Source: Immersiella caudata
Lineage: Eukaryota; Ascomycota; Sordariomycetes; Sordariales; Lasiosphaeriaceae
DNA length: 64,000 bases
Reading direction: 5' to 3'
Assembly: GCA_030512335.1 (NCBI GenBank)
Contig: JAULSU010000003.1
Coordinates: 3,968,001-4,032,000, forward strand
Shown: in pieces, positions 1-11,610 of the stretch
How positions within the stretch are numbered: position 1 is the first letter of the stretch
Layout of the letters: each line of letters starts with the position of its first letter
Translations under genes and position numbers: made by a program
Notes under the pieces: model-generated
The model's database searches: none
Told to the model about the DNA's origin: nothing
The model's input: the letters and a program-made list of their open reading frames with translations, nothing else

Positions 1-1
1 C

Positions 2-2708
2 ATGTCTCGATTTTTCCGCGGCGGTGACGACTCCTCTTCCGAGAGCAGCTCTGACGAGGAGGATCTGTCCTTGTCTGAGGAGGAGACCACAACCAAGGAC
101 CAGCAGTCTGAGGATGAGTCCTCTGACGACTTCGACGATGACGAGGATGAGTCGGAGGAGTCGAGCGACGATGATGACGGAGATAAGCCAAAGGGCCTGT
201 CCAGGTTCTTGCTCGACCAGGATTCTTCGGAAAGCGAAGAGGAGGACGTAGAAGCCACGACTAAGGTCAAGAGCGCCAAAGACAAGCGACACGATGAGCT
301 CGAGGCTACCATCACTGGGATTCAAAACGGGCAGAAGATCAATGATTGGCATCTTATCGCAAACGGTGGGTGCGCCCAGATTTCAGAGACGGGGAGAAGT
401 ACTGACATCGGCCGCAGAGTTTGATAAGCTCAATCGCCAGGTCGTCAAGCTACAAGATGGCGGGAAGGCGCCCAAGTCCTACATCAAGTGCCTTGTGCAG
501 CTGGAGGACTTCATGAACGAGACCATTGCGAAGCAAAAGGTCACCCCGAAGAAGATGAATGCCACCAATGCCCGTGGCCTGAACGCCGTCAAGCAAAAAA
601 TCAAGAAGAACAACAAGGACTACCAGGAACAGATCGACGCCTACCGAAAGGACAGCGATGCCTTCATGGAGTCGGACGAAGAGGAGGTCCCCGTGCCCAA
701 GAAGGTCGCTAAGCCCAAGTTCGAGGCTTTTACCGCGGCCGATGAAGACGAGGATGCTTCTGGCTTCGAGACCGTTGGCAAGGGTGGCAAGGCCCTCCAG
801 TTCACCCCCGAGAGCATCTTCAAGCACCTCCGAACTATTCTGGAGTCCAGAGGCAAGAAGAACACCGACCGCCAGGAGCAGATCAGCATCATGGAGAAGC
901 TTTTCAAGGTGGCCGAGACCCCTTATCAGAAGATCCGCGTTCTCATGACACTGGTTTCTGCACGGTTCGACCTCGGCTCTGGTGGCGCATCGTCTATGCC
1001 TCTCGAGCATTGGAAGTCTGCCGAGAAGGAACTTGGGGTTCTCCTCCACATTCTTGAGGTAGCCAAGGATCACATTGTCATCGAGGGCGCCGAAGAGTGG
1101 GAGGACGACGAGAGGGCCCCTACCCTCGAGGAAGGCCAAAAGTACATCAAGATCCCCGGAAGCATCGTGTCGTATATTGAGCGTCTCGATGACGAGCTCA
1201 CTCGCTCGCTGCAGGCGATCGACCCTCACACCTCTGAGTACATCGAAAGACTGACGGACGAGGGCTCCCTCTACAACATCATCTTCCAGGGGCAGCTTTA
1301 CTACGAGGCTCTGCAAAAGGACGCCTCGCTCGAGGTACCCCAGGAAAGTCTGAACAGAATCATCCAGCGCCGCCTGGATCACGTTTATTACAAGGTATGT
1401 TCTACCCTCTCATCATAACCTGACTACTTTCTAATCATTTGAAAGCCCGCCCAAGTCGTCAAGATTCTTGAGGAGAACTCCTGGAAGCAGGTTTCCAGCA
1501 GTTTGGACTCCAAGATCACGCCGCGCAGCCAGTCTGAGGAGGCCATTCAACTCATCAACACGCTATGCAGCTACCTCTTTGAGAATAGCGAGGGTATTAT
1601 TCGTGCCCGCGCCATGCTCTGCCAGATCTACTTCCTTGCTCTGCACGACGAGTACTATAAGGCACGCGATATGATGCTCACGTCGCATTTGCAAGAGAAC
1701 ATCGCCAACTTCGATATCACGAGCCAGATTCTCTACAACAGGACGTTGGTGCAGGTTGGCCTCTGCGCTTTCCGCAAGGGTCTCGTCTACGATGCCCAGA
1801 ACACTCTCCAGGAAATTTGCGGCAGCGGTCGTCAAAAGGAGCTCCTTGCCCAGGGTGTCATGATCCAACGATTCCACCAAGTGACACCAGAGCAGGAGCG
1901 TCTGGAGAAGCAACGCCAGCTGCCCTTCCACATGCACATAAACCTCGAGCTGTTAGAGTGCGTTTATCTTACCTGCAGCATGCTTCTCGAGATTCCTCTT
2001 CTCGCACAGACCGGCTCCTCGCCTGACGTCAAGAAGAGAGTGATCAGCAAGACTTACCGCCGCATGCTAGAATATCATGAGCGCCAGATTTTCACCGGCC
2101 CGCCCGAGAACACAAGAGACCATGTTATGCAGGCATCCAAGGCGCTCGCTGCGGGTGAGTGGAAGAAGGCTACACACTTCATTCACAGCATCAAGATCTG
2201 GGACTTGATGCCGAGCACGGAGAGCATTAAGACCATGCTCGCCAAGCAAATTCAAGAGGAGGGCCTTCGCACTTACCTCTTCACCTACGCTCCTTTCTAC
2301 GACACACTCGCCGTGGAGACGCTGAGTGGCATGTTCGAGCTGGACTCTCGCAAGGTCTCCGCAGTAGTCAGCAAGATGATCAGCCACGAAGAGCTCGCGG
2401 CTGCTCTCGACCAGGTTACCGAAACTGTCATCTTCCGCAAGGGTGTCGAGTTGAGCCGTCTCCAGAGCTTGGCCCTTACCCTCTCGGACAAGGCAAGCGC
2501 CCTGATTGAGACCAACGAGCGGACACTGGAGCACAGGACACAGGGATCAGCCAACGCCTTTAGCAGGAAAGACGGTCGGGGTGGTGGCCAGCGGGGTGGT
2601 GGCCGGGGAGGCGGCAGGGGTGGTGCCAGGACGGGAGGCGGCCCGCCCAGGCAAGCCGGCGGTACACAGTTCACAGGCGGCGCTCTGGGTGCCGCTGTCC
2701 GTGGGTAA
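2..2708 (+). CDS. NIP1: Eukaryotic translation initiation factor 3 subunit C
   Basis: This is the eIF3c scaffold subunit of cytosolic eIF3, which recruits the pre-initiation complex to the 40S ribosome. Exons are 2-365, 418-1394 and 1446-2708 and give 867 residues, normal for fungal eIF3c. The N-terminus MSRFFRGGDDSSSES starts an acidic Ser/Asp/Glu-rich tail of about 80 residues, followed by the family junction NDWHLIANEFDKLNRQV, which is restored only when the 52-nt intron 366-417 is removed. The second intron (1395-1445) joins YYK to PAQVVKILEENSWKQV. A PCI-type helical region lies in the last exon, and the protein ends in a Gly/Arg-rich RGG tail (about residues 820-860). The ATG is at the second base of the window, so the promoter is outside. 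Confidence 0.95.
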
Positions 2709-3678
2709 GCTTGGGTTTGGGTCAATTATGTGCTCTTGGTTTGTTATTGCATTGGGCATGGTTCTTTACTAAAACAGGTCTCGGGTGCTTTAAGTGTCGC
2801 ACCAAATAGACCTAGCGAATGTAGTGGAGAATAGAAACTCAGTGATTCCAGGTTGCGGGCGTTTGACTGTGTTGCTCTGGCTGGCCTTGAAGATTGCACG
2901 TCTCTCAAACTCTATGGCATCTTGATCCCCATGGGGCGTTGATGCACCGACTCTGGCAGATAATGAAAAGGTTACTGGAACAAAAACTGGAACAAGGGAG
3001 CCGGATGCTTTAGCCATGAAATATGAAGGGCATCGGTTCCGTAGACCAGCCCTCGGCATGGACCTATCTTGAGAGGCTGGGAAGACCATCACCAACATCC
3101 TCCCTGAAGGAGAAATACAGATGTTGTCCGAAGGTGGCCCATGCGAATGTGATGATTTAGCATGGGTTTAGTTGACGAGCAAGGCCAAAATCCAAGGAAA
3201 TTGGGACGGAGCTTGCTTTTGCACCGCTGAAGAGATCCTCTTGGGAGCTTGATCCGTTGCAACGGTTCCTACCCTCGAACAGGAAAGCCACTGCACGTCA
3301 TCATGGCTGAAAACTGGCTATGGGAAGTACTGAGAGCCAGTATCTGTGATTCACCAACACCAATCCCTCGGTTCCATGGGCTGCAGCAAGGCCAGCAAGA
3401 CAGCGGAGAACACGTTAGTCAAGACATTGGTTTCCCAACACGACAGAGGTCACCATGAAAAGAATCACAGCAGTCATAGTTGGGCTTGGGCTACATCGGT
3501 AGCACCGGTGGGTTGAATTCTCTAATTCATTGGTGCAGCTGTGCCATAAGCATCATGTGACAAGCCAAAGAATATTGGAGACCAGGCATTTTCGCCGTTC
3601 TCCTCGTAGTTGTCAACGCCCCAGCGAAACCCGGATGAACACCATCCACCCATCGCAAATCCACCACACTATGTGCGA
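2709..3678. other. Gene-free interval between two convergent 3' ends
   Basis: This 970-bp interval lies between the stop of the eIF3c gene and the stop of the uS11 gene on the other strand. I see only short chance reading frames and no tRNA, repeat or conserved protein motif. It should hold both 3' untranslated regions. Confidence 0.5.
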
Positions 3679-4408
3679 TCACAGACGACGACCACGGCGA
3701 CCACCCTTGCGGCGGGTAGAGTCGGAGGGCGTGGGGGTAACGTCCTCAATGCGGCCGATCTTCATGCCGGAACGAGCGAGAGCGCGGAGCGCAGACTGGG
3801 CGCCGGGGCCGGGGGTCTTGGTACCGTTACCTGGAGAAGGGCAGATTAGTTTGTTGTGCGTGCAACAGGGACCCAGTGGACAAACCTCCGGTAGCGCGGA
3901 TCTTGATGTGGAGAGCAGTGATGCCGAGCTCCTTGCAGCGAGCAGCGACGTCCTGAGCGGCCAACATGGCAGCGTAGGGGGAGGACTCGTCACGGTCGGC
4001 CTTGACCTTCATGCCACCGGTAACACGGCACAGCGTCTCGCGGCCACTGGAGTCACCCAGAATGTCAGCCTCAGAACCAAGTGCCTAGATATTCTTGCGG
4101 AGGGGCAGGGTCGGCGCCCCTCCCGCCAATATCCATGTGTTTGTTCAATAGTCGACGAACCTGAGATCGGTAATATGACTGCAGACAGTTAGCTATGTGA
4201 GCTTGAGAGAAAACAGAAGCGCGGGGTGCTTACACGAAGGTGTCGTTGAAGCTAGCGAAGATGCGGGCAACTACGCGGGGCGTCAATATTCATGGCCAAA
4301 CAACAGCGATTCAAGGTCCGTACCGCCAAAAACGAGCTCGCCCTCGCGGACGGAGGGGCCCAAGGAGATGTTCTCCTGAGCGGGACGGGCGGCCTTCTTC
4401 GGGGGCAT
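3679..4408 (-). CDS. rps14: 40S ribosomal protein S14 (uS11)
   Basis: A component of the small ribosomal subunit platform. Five exons on the minus strand, 4408-4324, 4270-4234, 4178-4161, 4046-3886 and 3830-3679, give 150 residues. The product starts MPPKKAARPAQENISLGP and contains ASFNDTFVHITDLSGRET, GGMKVKADRDESSPYAAM, TPGPGAQSALRALARSGM and the basic end RRKGGRRGRRL, all diagnostic of uS11. Exon 3 is only 18 nt. A longer in-frame start exists upstream (4492), but the family start is the ATG at 4408. The gene is divergent from the uL30 gene 324 bp away and probably shares its promoter. Confidence 0.95.
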
Positions 4409-4732
4409 CTTAACTGCTGGTGATGTGAATTTGTGGATGTTGTTTTGGAAGAGACCGAGCTTCTGCGCTGCTTCGCGAATTTTTGGTGGCACTGACTGGC
4501 AAGGAGAATTGCCCTACAATTCTGGCGGTGAGGGCCGGCACTATGTGGGGCGCCCCAGCCCGCGACTCCCACCAAGCCCTAATTTCGAGAAATCTCAATT
4601 GAAGCGAGCCCCACTTTTGGCTGGATTTTTGCAAACTGCTCTTAAAAATCTCGAGCTACGAGTACAAATTCCCTTTTTCTCGACATCCACGAACCGGCCA
4701 CCAACCCAGCAGCCAATACGCCAACCATTGCA
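4409..4732. promoter_or_regulatory. Shared divergent promoter of rps14 and rpl7
   Basis: Only 324 bp separate the start codons of two ribosomal-protein genes transcribed in opposite directions, so the interval must contain both promoters and 5' leaders. I cannot point to a specific factor site with confidence. Divergent pairing of co-expressed ribosomal genes is a known arrangement. Confidence 0.6.
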
Positions 4733-6165
4733 ATGGCTCCTACCACGTATGCATCCCCGAATTCCTGATTTCTTTGGTATCGTCGTGTACCGCTTCACGA
4801 GATCTTGCAGATTGCCGTGGTCCTCTCACTGGGTGCTTTGCCAGTCGTCGAAACATGTTGGCACTGCCCCAGCTCGATTTTTCTCGAAAGCCTCCCTCTT
4901 TCCTCTAGGCGCCGATGCTTGCAGACTGAGAGACGGGTTTCGGGGTGTTGGGGCTGAAGGGTGACCTTCTCCTATAAATTCATTGCCGTCTGGTTGGTTT
5001 TGGCAGCAGACCGCGTCATTGCCAGTATGCTGTTCCGTTCCTTGCCGCCAGACGCGCACATTCGTCTAATAGACAATTTGCTCGGCTCGCGCAGAAGTGC
5101 CTCTTCGAGGAAGCCTTCGGTTACCTCGAGAGCCTCTTTGACGCAGTCGCAGTACATCGAGTCAGCCACGCGAGAATGCAGCTCGGGCAGCAGTTCTCCA
5201 TCGGCGCTCTACCACATACCTCGGTATGTCGGACCACGAACTAATCTAAACTCGTAGGTCGGTTGCTACCAAGAACGATGTTCTCGTCCCTGAGACGCTT
5301 CTGAAGAAGCGCAAGTCTCAGGAGAAGGCCCGCGCCGAGCGCGCCGCCGAGATCGAGAAGAAGAAGCAGGTGAGCATCAACCGTTCAATTTCCCCTTCGA
5401 TATGATGCACAACACACAGCGCGGCTAGATTCGTCGATGCTGCCGCTCAATATACCATCTTTCGGGTCTGATCGAAACAATACCAACACACTTGATTTCT
5501 CATGTTCTTTACCGAGACTATGCTGACAGTTGTAAAAGGCCAACAAGGAGAAGCGTGGCGTCATCTTCAAGCGTGCTGAGAAGTACGTTAAGGAGTACCG
5601 CGATGCTGAGCGTGAGAAGGTCCGCCTTGCTCGCGCCGCCAAGCAGGATGGCTCCTTCTACATCCCCGCTGAGGGCAAGCTCATCTTCTTGATCCGCATC
5701 AAGGGTATCAACAAGATCGCTCCCAAGCCCCGCAAGATCTTGCAGCTCCTCCGTCTCCTCCAGATCAACAACGGTGTCTTCATCCGCGTCACCAAGGCCA
5801 CCGCCGAGATGATCAAGATCGTCGAGCCGTGGGTTGCCTATGGTTACCCCAACCTCAAGAGCGTCAAGGAGCTTATCTACAAGCGCGGATATGGCAAGGT
5901 CAACAAGCAGCGCGTCGCTCTCACCGACAACTCCATCATCGAGGAGAACCTCGGCCAATACGGTATCATCTGCATGGAGGACCTCATCCACGAGATCTTC
6001 ACCGTCGGCCCCAACTTCAAGCAGGCCTCCAACTTCCTCTGGCCCTTCAAGCTGAGCAACCCCACTGGTGGTTTCCGCCCCCGCAAGTTCAAGCACTTCA
6101 TCGAGGGTGGTGATCTTGGCAACCGTGAGGAGCACATCAACGCTCTCATCAGGCAGATGAACTAA
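4733..6165 (+). CDS. rpl7: 60S ribosomal protein L7 (uL30)
   Basis: A large-subunit ribosomal protein. Exons 4733-4746, 5258-5369 and 5539-6165 give 250 residues. Exon 1 encodes only MAPT plus two bases of the next codon; exon 2 continues SVATKNDVLVPETLLKKRK. Exon 3 carries the uL30 core (AEGKLIFLIRIKGINKIAPK, LRLLQINNGVFIRV, VAYGYPNLKSVKELIYKRGY, ALTDNSIIEENLGQYGIICM) and ends RQMN. The first intron is long (511 nt) and the second (169 nt, 5370-5538) carries a box C/D snoRNA. Introns of yeast RPL7 paralogues are also snoRNA hosts. Confidence 0.95.
5396..5476 (+). ncRNA. Intronic box C/D snoRNA, snR39b-like, predicted to guide Gm805 of 25S rRNA
   Basis: Inside the second rpl7 intron a box C-like ATGATGC (5402-5408) and a box D CTGA (5468-5471) are flanked by a perfect 5-bp terminal stem, TTCGA (5396-5400) with TCGAA (5472-5476). 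The 14 bases directly before box D, ACCATCTTTCGGGT, are perfectly complementary to ACCCGAAAGAUGGU, a segment I know to be highly conserved in eukaryotic 25S/28S rRNA. The fifth base upstream of box D pairs with the G of CCCGAAAG, which is yeast Gm805, the snR39b target. Box C deviates at its last base. Yeast RPL7 introns carry snR39 and snR59, which target the neighbouring A807. Expression is not shown. Confidence 0.8.
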
Positions 6166-6437
6166 AATAGGGGCGCTGGGTTTTGCTGGGTTTTGTTTCG
6201 GTAACGGTAGCATGGGAATGGAACCCGGCGTTTAATGAGTAGCCGGGACGGCTCACTGGGAATGAATTTAGCGGATGCTCTTGTTCTTGCGCACATTTCA
6301 CCATTAGATTCGTGACGTAGCCTACCCCTGCCACCGTCTGGAATGGAGCCTGACATTACGAAGCACATGTTCCAAATCTTGAAGTGGTGTCTATGTTACT
6401 GTTAATACGCGTCTACAATTACACCGGATCCTGCCTC

Positions 6438-7226
6438 TCATACTTTGATGTCGAAACTCGTGCCACAGCCACAGCTGCTTGTTGCCAATGGGTTGTCCAC
6501 AATCTTGAACTGCGAACCTATGAGTTCCATAGTGAAGTCGACCTTGCTCCCCTTCAACAAGTCCAATGAAGGCCCATCCAGGATGATTTTGGGTGCCGTC
6601 AGGTCCGTCGCGGTTGGGCCGTCATCTGGCGAGTATGTGAATATGGTGTCGTCGCTCCGTATTTCCCCTTGTGCTTCCCCCTCTGCTGCTTGCCCTTCTG
6701 GTAATGCTGGTGGAAGTGTCACAAGCTTCATGAGATATTGGAACCCGTGACATCCGCCGCTCTCAACCTGGATTCGAAGCGCGAGGTGCGGGTTCGAGTC
6801 CTTGGTCATGATGTCCGAGAGACGCTGCACGATCGACAATTAGCCCTGCCCTCGCCTCTTTTATCGTTTGGGGTGAATGTGTTGTACCTTTGCCGCTCGC
6901 TGTGTGATCTCCATCGTCATTTCCTTCCCGTCCTCGTCCGTCTGCGGGTTGTGGAACGTATTTGTTGCGCTCGTTCGAGGTGTCGTGCTGAATGTGCGCA
7001 CAGATGGGTTTCTTGCTCTTGCGTGGCTCAAGGCATTAGGGGGAGGGAGTCGTCGCTGCGGTGTACTCAGCTGCATGGTGGCGCCGGGAGAGACGATGTG
7101 GTGCGCCCGGGCTCGTCGGGGGATGAGCACCTCGAGGAGGGGCGCAGAGTGGGGGAGTTGTCGGCGCATGCTGAGCTGGATGAAGAGGCGCGCGGTGGAG
7201 GGCGGGTTGGCGCACAGGGGAGCCAT
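6438..7226 (-). CDS. ISA2: Mitochondrial iron-sulphur cluster assembly protein Isa2
   Basis: An A-type iron-sulphur scaffold/carrier protein of the mitochondrial matrix. Two exons, 7226-6888 and 6824-6438, joined by a 63-nt intron, give 241 residues. The C-terminal HesB/IscA domain has the conserved cysteines in VESGGCHGFQY and TSSCGCGTSFDIKV. The first 75 or so residues are rich in Arg, Ser and Ala without acidic residues (MAPLCANPPSTARLFIQLSM), which fits a mitochondrial presequence. An upstream in-frame ATG at 7316 exists; I prefer 7226 because the presequence begins there. Isa2 rather than Isa1 is chosen from the N-terminal extension and the insert after the first Cys motif. Confidence 0.85.
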
Positions 7227-7723
7227 CGTATGTGGGCTGGTGGTGGTTGTTGATTTTCGGCCGATGCGGGCTCCGAGGCGAGGTTTGGGTGGTGGGTGTC
7301 CTGCTGCGAGATGCAAAAATTCGGAGCGACGTCAATCAGGTCAACGGCGGTTGGTTGAGGTCGGGCCCGCTGTGGCTGACAAAGCACGGAGGGCCGGTGC
7401 GAGCCGAGGGAAGGGGATTTCAGGGGCTGGGAATTCCAACATGTGGTGATTTGGAGCATTTCACTCGGACTTGATCAGTTTTATGGCCCAGGTACAGTTC
7501 GAACGAGCTTCACTTTTAGAAACAAAATTCATCGAGAATCCAGCGCGGAGCGTCGGAGGAAATTACCAAGTGGCACAGGAATAGTTTCTCCTGCTCAACA
7601 ATACATGCTCAAAAGTACAGTTCGAATCGAATGGACAAAGTCCGCAAATAGGATATATCATAGCAATCCCTTTCCACAGCAAAACATCATCACCTTCCCT
7701 CAGAGGAGCCTCGCGTATCCCTC
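7227..7723. other. Gene-free interval upstream of ISA2
   Basis: About 500 bp between the ISA2 start and the stop of the lectin-like gene, both on the minus strand. It should contain the ISA2 promoter and the 3' untranslated region of the lectin gene. No other feature was recognised. Confidence 0.45.
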
Positions 7724-9777
7724 TTACGGGAAGATCGAAAACAACTGAGCGCCATCAGTAGGACACGCCCCCGAGGTGAGCCTTCCATCTGGCCCGTCCA
7801 GAATGCAAGTCCTGTTGCCCTCGCTGAGTGGCGCGAAAGCAAAGCTCAGCTGCCCGATGAATGGGAACTGCTGCCCCGTGCTTGTCTCACCGCCTATTCA
7901 CAATGTCAGCAAACCATCCTCTCACGTCACAGCAAGATAAGGGGTTCAACTTACTCCCATCCGCCCGTCCACCGCAGCTAAACAACACAACCGTATCCCC
8001 CGCCTGCCGCCTCCCATCAAAATTGAGACACCCTTGAGTCTGCCAATGATTAGCATCCACCCCCTTCATCACCCCCGGCTCACAGATAGGTGTACTCACC
8101 AAAGTACTGACGACAATTCCCGCCGGGATTCTCCCCTGCTTATTATGCCTCCCCCTGGAAATAACATCCCACTTCTCATTCGGACTCCCACTGCAGTCCA
8201 CCAACGCCACGGGGATCAAGTTCTGGCGGAAGTCACCAGCGGTGGGATCTACCGAGATGCATTGACCGTTCGGGGCGCGGATCTCTACGTTGGAGAAGGT
8301 GCGGGTGGCGGTTTCATCGCGTTGGTGGGCTTCGGCGGCGGCGGAGGGATTGAGGGTGCCGCCGGCGCGGGAGACGGGGACGGGGGTGGTTGGGTTTACG
8401 GTGGGGATGCCGGCGTTGGCGGCGGGGGTTGTTGCGGGGGAGGAGGCGGCGGCGCTGGATGGGGCGGTCGAGGAGGCAGCGCTGGAGGCGGGTTCGCTGG
8501 AGGCGGGTTCGCTGGATGCAGCGGCGCTAGAGGCAGCGCTTGATGCCGGTGCGCTGCTTTCTACCTCGGATTCAGTATTCGCAGCCGGCGCGGTGGACTC
8601 GACAGTGGCGGTGGGTTGAGCGGCGCCGGTTGTCCTGGTGGCCTTGGTGGTCTTGGGTCGGAAGCGCTTGGCGGATCGAGTTCGTCGTCCTGACTTGGTG
8701 GTCTTTGCTGCGGGTGCACCCGGAGCAGCGGTGGATGCAGCTGGTGCTTCTGTGACGGCAACGGACTCAACCTCCTCCGGAATGGCAGCCACTTCACTTG
8801 GCTCTGCTGCTGTAGAGCTAGCAACCACCTCACTTGGCTCCGTTGGCTCAGGTGCTGGCTCAGGGGCGTTGCTCGGGGCGGCTGCGCCGAGGTTGTTACC
8901 GGGGACCGCGAGTGTTGCGGCTGCTGAAGTGCGTGTCTTTCTGGTCTTGTTACCCTTCGCCTTGACTCCGAATGCTGCAGGTTCTGTAGTCTTCGCTGAC
9001 GGCACGCCCCTTGCGGTGACTGTACGAATGCGTTGAGTGCAGCTTGTGCTCGAGATTTCGGGGACAGCAGCTGTTTCGGTGTTGTCGCCATTGCCGCCAA
9101 GTGTGAACGACTGGGCATCGTTGCCCGAAGCGCAGGCCGCAATGTCGAGTGTGTTCCCTTTTACGCCGAGACACGATCCAGCCTGGTTGCGCGGCTTGAG
9201 CGTCAGGGGGCCTGCGGATCCATCAAACTCAAAAATCTGAGAGTCGGTAACGGCGCCGCCTGTAACTCGTCAGTATTGGGGAGTAGTGCCCAGCAATGAG
9301 GACTAACCTCCATCAGCACGTCCACCGCACGAGAAGAGTAGCACCTGATTCCCAGCCGCCCTCCTTCCGTCAAAGTTGAGGCAGGCCTGAGTCAGGGTGC
9401 TCACGACGAGCATTACGCTGTTTCCTGAAATATGAGTCCCCTCGGTGATGATATCCCATCCCTGACCGTCAGTGCTACCGCAAGCAGCCACTTGAATAGG
9501 TGTCAGATTCGCCCGGAAGTCGCCCGAGAGCTTGTCGACGAGACACCTCCCGTCTGACGTCTACACTTGAGTTAGGGGATGATTTCGGCATTCAGGGTGA
9601 GCAATCGTCGCATACCTTGATCTGAACGTTTGAAAAAGCCCTAGTCGCGCCATTGTCACGCTGGTGAGCCTCCGCAGTAGCGGCCTCGTCAAGGGAAGCG
9701 ACGGCTCGGTGAACAAGGGAACCGGCGCTGGCCACGGCGGCCCATCCGAGCAGAGAAGAGAATGTGGTATGCATCAT
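7724..9777 (-). CDS. Secreted protein with two ricin-B-like beta-trefoil domains and a long Ala/Ser linker
   Basis: Five exons on the minus strand (9777-9616, 9560-9308, 9259-8100, 8039-7955, 7893-7724) give 609 residues. A signal peptide MMHTTFSSLLGWAAVASAGS precedes domain 1, which contains GRCLVDKLSGDF, TQACLNFDGRRAAGNQV and FSCGGRADGG and ends with a QSFTL motif. Domain 2 repeats the plan (GQCISVDPTAGDF, TQGCLNFDGRRQAGDTV, FSCGGRADGS). Between them lie about 240 residues rich in Ala, Ser, Pro and Thr with repeated EPASS units. The repeats resemble ricin-B/CBM13 lectin folds, which bind sugars; no enzyme or toxin domain is attached. The fourth intron (8040-8099) is 60 nt, in frame and stop-free, and was found by aligning the two domains. 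Function unknown; a cell-wall or extracellular carbohydrate-binding role is inferred. Confidence 0.8.
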
Positions 9778-11610
9778 CTAGGGAGTGTCGAAGCCGGAAG
9801 GAGAGAATAGTAATGATCTTGGGTGTGGAAAAAGAATGGAAACCTGCTCAGCAGGGTGTGTGCAAACCAGTTGAGCAGATAAAGAGAGAGACAACGTAAG
9901 TAGAGAAAGGAACGAAAGGAACGCGAAGCTATTCGCAGCCACAGAGCATGACTACCAGCAGCAAGGCCAAAAGCGGCTGGGCAACGAGGCGTAGAGCTGG
10001 GTATGCCATCTACTTATCATGGCATCCCTCAGTCAGTCGGATATCGGCCTGAGCTCGCCGCTGCCGGGACCTCCGATGGGACTTGTCAAGCTAGCCGCTG
10101 ACATCGGGGCAGGGCCGTGCCCTGCTTGTTCGTGATGATACCGTTTGCTCAACGCGAGGGGGCAGTCCTTCCATTTGGTTTCATGCCTCACCCTCGGCGT
10201 GGGAGGTTGCTTGCATAAACCGTTTCGTTTTTACGGGCGGAGAGCGCCCTAGGAACCAAAGAGCTGGCAACGATGACAGACCATTCGCATCAAGCGCTGT
10301 GTGTAACAGGATGCCGTGTTACCCAGAGAGGAAGCCTAGTGGAGGGGTATGTTTGGAGCTTGGCCCAAATGACGAGAAGTTCATCCCTGCAGCGCATCGT
10401 GGGGATCTTGGTGATCAAAGACATTCCGGGTTCTTGGTCGTAAGAGAGTCGTGGCTGCGGTCACGGAGATCTGGCCAGGGGACCGTGAAACTGTGCCTGT
10501 AAGAGGCAACGCCAAGATCGGGGTGGTGTGGTCAAAAGGCACCCCAGGCTTGAGACTTGAGACGACCTTGGCCCGCTCTACCCCTGCTGCAACCGTAGAA
10601 AAGGGGTCCGTCGCAGATACACATGGCAGAAGCTGAAGATGCGAGGCGAACTCCACCAAAACTCCCATCATTTCCCCGCGTCAATCGCCAGGACCCGCCA
10701 GTCGATCTAGATGGCCTGCAGCTCAGCGGTAGCGTCCTGTTGGTCGCTCCTCAGCAACCGAATGCTGTCTTGGATCTTCAGATCTGCCCGACTGCCGCTT
10801 GTTTGTTCACAAATGAAGGGCACGCCGCGTAGCGACAAGCATTTAAGACCTTGCGTAAATCGGAGAATGTTGAAATCAGGTGGACCACTCGACCGAAGCT
10901 GGACAGTGATTGCCGCTGTCATGGCGGAAATCAAGGGGGGAGGAGCCCCAATTGTGATACATTTGGCGGGACACCTGCCAGGGGCAGGTGACAAAGTCCC
11001 TCAAGACCTCGTTGTTTGCCATTGAGTTTCTGTCTGTGGGTAGAAACGTCAATGGGAGTCAGGCCGGGGTACCTGACATGGAGATGGTGGCCGTCGTCGC
11101 CGTCGAGATTGAAGAACCCCAACCCGCCAACGCTGAGCTCCGCATCGTGTCTCAGATGGCTGCCTATGGCCTTAAGTCCACCTATTCAGTTTGGGGAAAA
11201 CTCCAAAAATATGAAAGATCGTCTTCTGCCCTATAATCGATGGTCCTCTGCGAAGAGCATTATGTCGAATTCCGAAAACCATGGCGCGCTGTTTATAGAC
11301 CTACTAGACTGGGAATGGCGAATGGCACCGCCCGCAAACCTTCTCCACACAAAGTGAATCGTCAATTGCGGCAACGCCAAGCAGGGCTGCCAAGCAACCG
11401 CCAAGCCAGGAAGACTCAGGGTTAGGGTCGGGAATTCTGTCAGAGTGCTATCACCCCGCGAGGGCCACAGCCCTAATCTCCATCGGCTGCCAAGACTTCT
11501 AATCCACCCTTGAATTTTCCAGTTCGCAACTCCAATCGACAGCCTCACAACGACGGACGACCATCGAGCCTTTCACCTCCGACAAATAACCACCCAAAAA
11601 AACCGCCAAA
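9778..11610. other. 1.8-kb gene-free interval, divergent promoters
   Basis: Separates the divergent lectin-like and rps19 genes. Several reading frames of 60-110 codons exist on both strands, but none shows a domain, convincing codon pattern or splice partner. The last 100 bp before rps19 contain an A-rich leader typical of highly expressed fungal genes. Confidence 0.45.

Noticed and set aside
450..1382. 310-codon minus-strand open frame opposite eIF3c
   Set aside because: Antisense shadow of a highly conserved coding exon; no domain and Leu/Val-rich composition expected from the complement.
5518..6213. 231-codon minus-strand frame opposite rpl7
   Set aside because: Shadow of the ribosomal-protein exon caused by codon bias.
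8034..8543. Gly-rich plus-strand frame with long GGG runs
   Set aside because: Complement of the Ala/Ser/Pro linker of the lectin-like protein.
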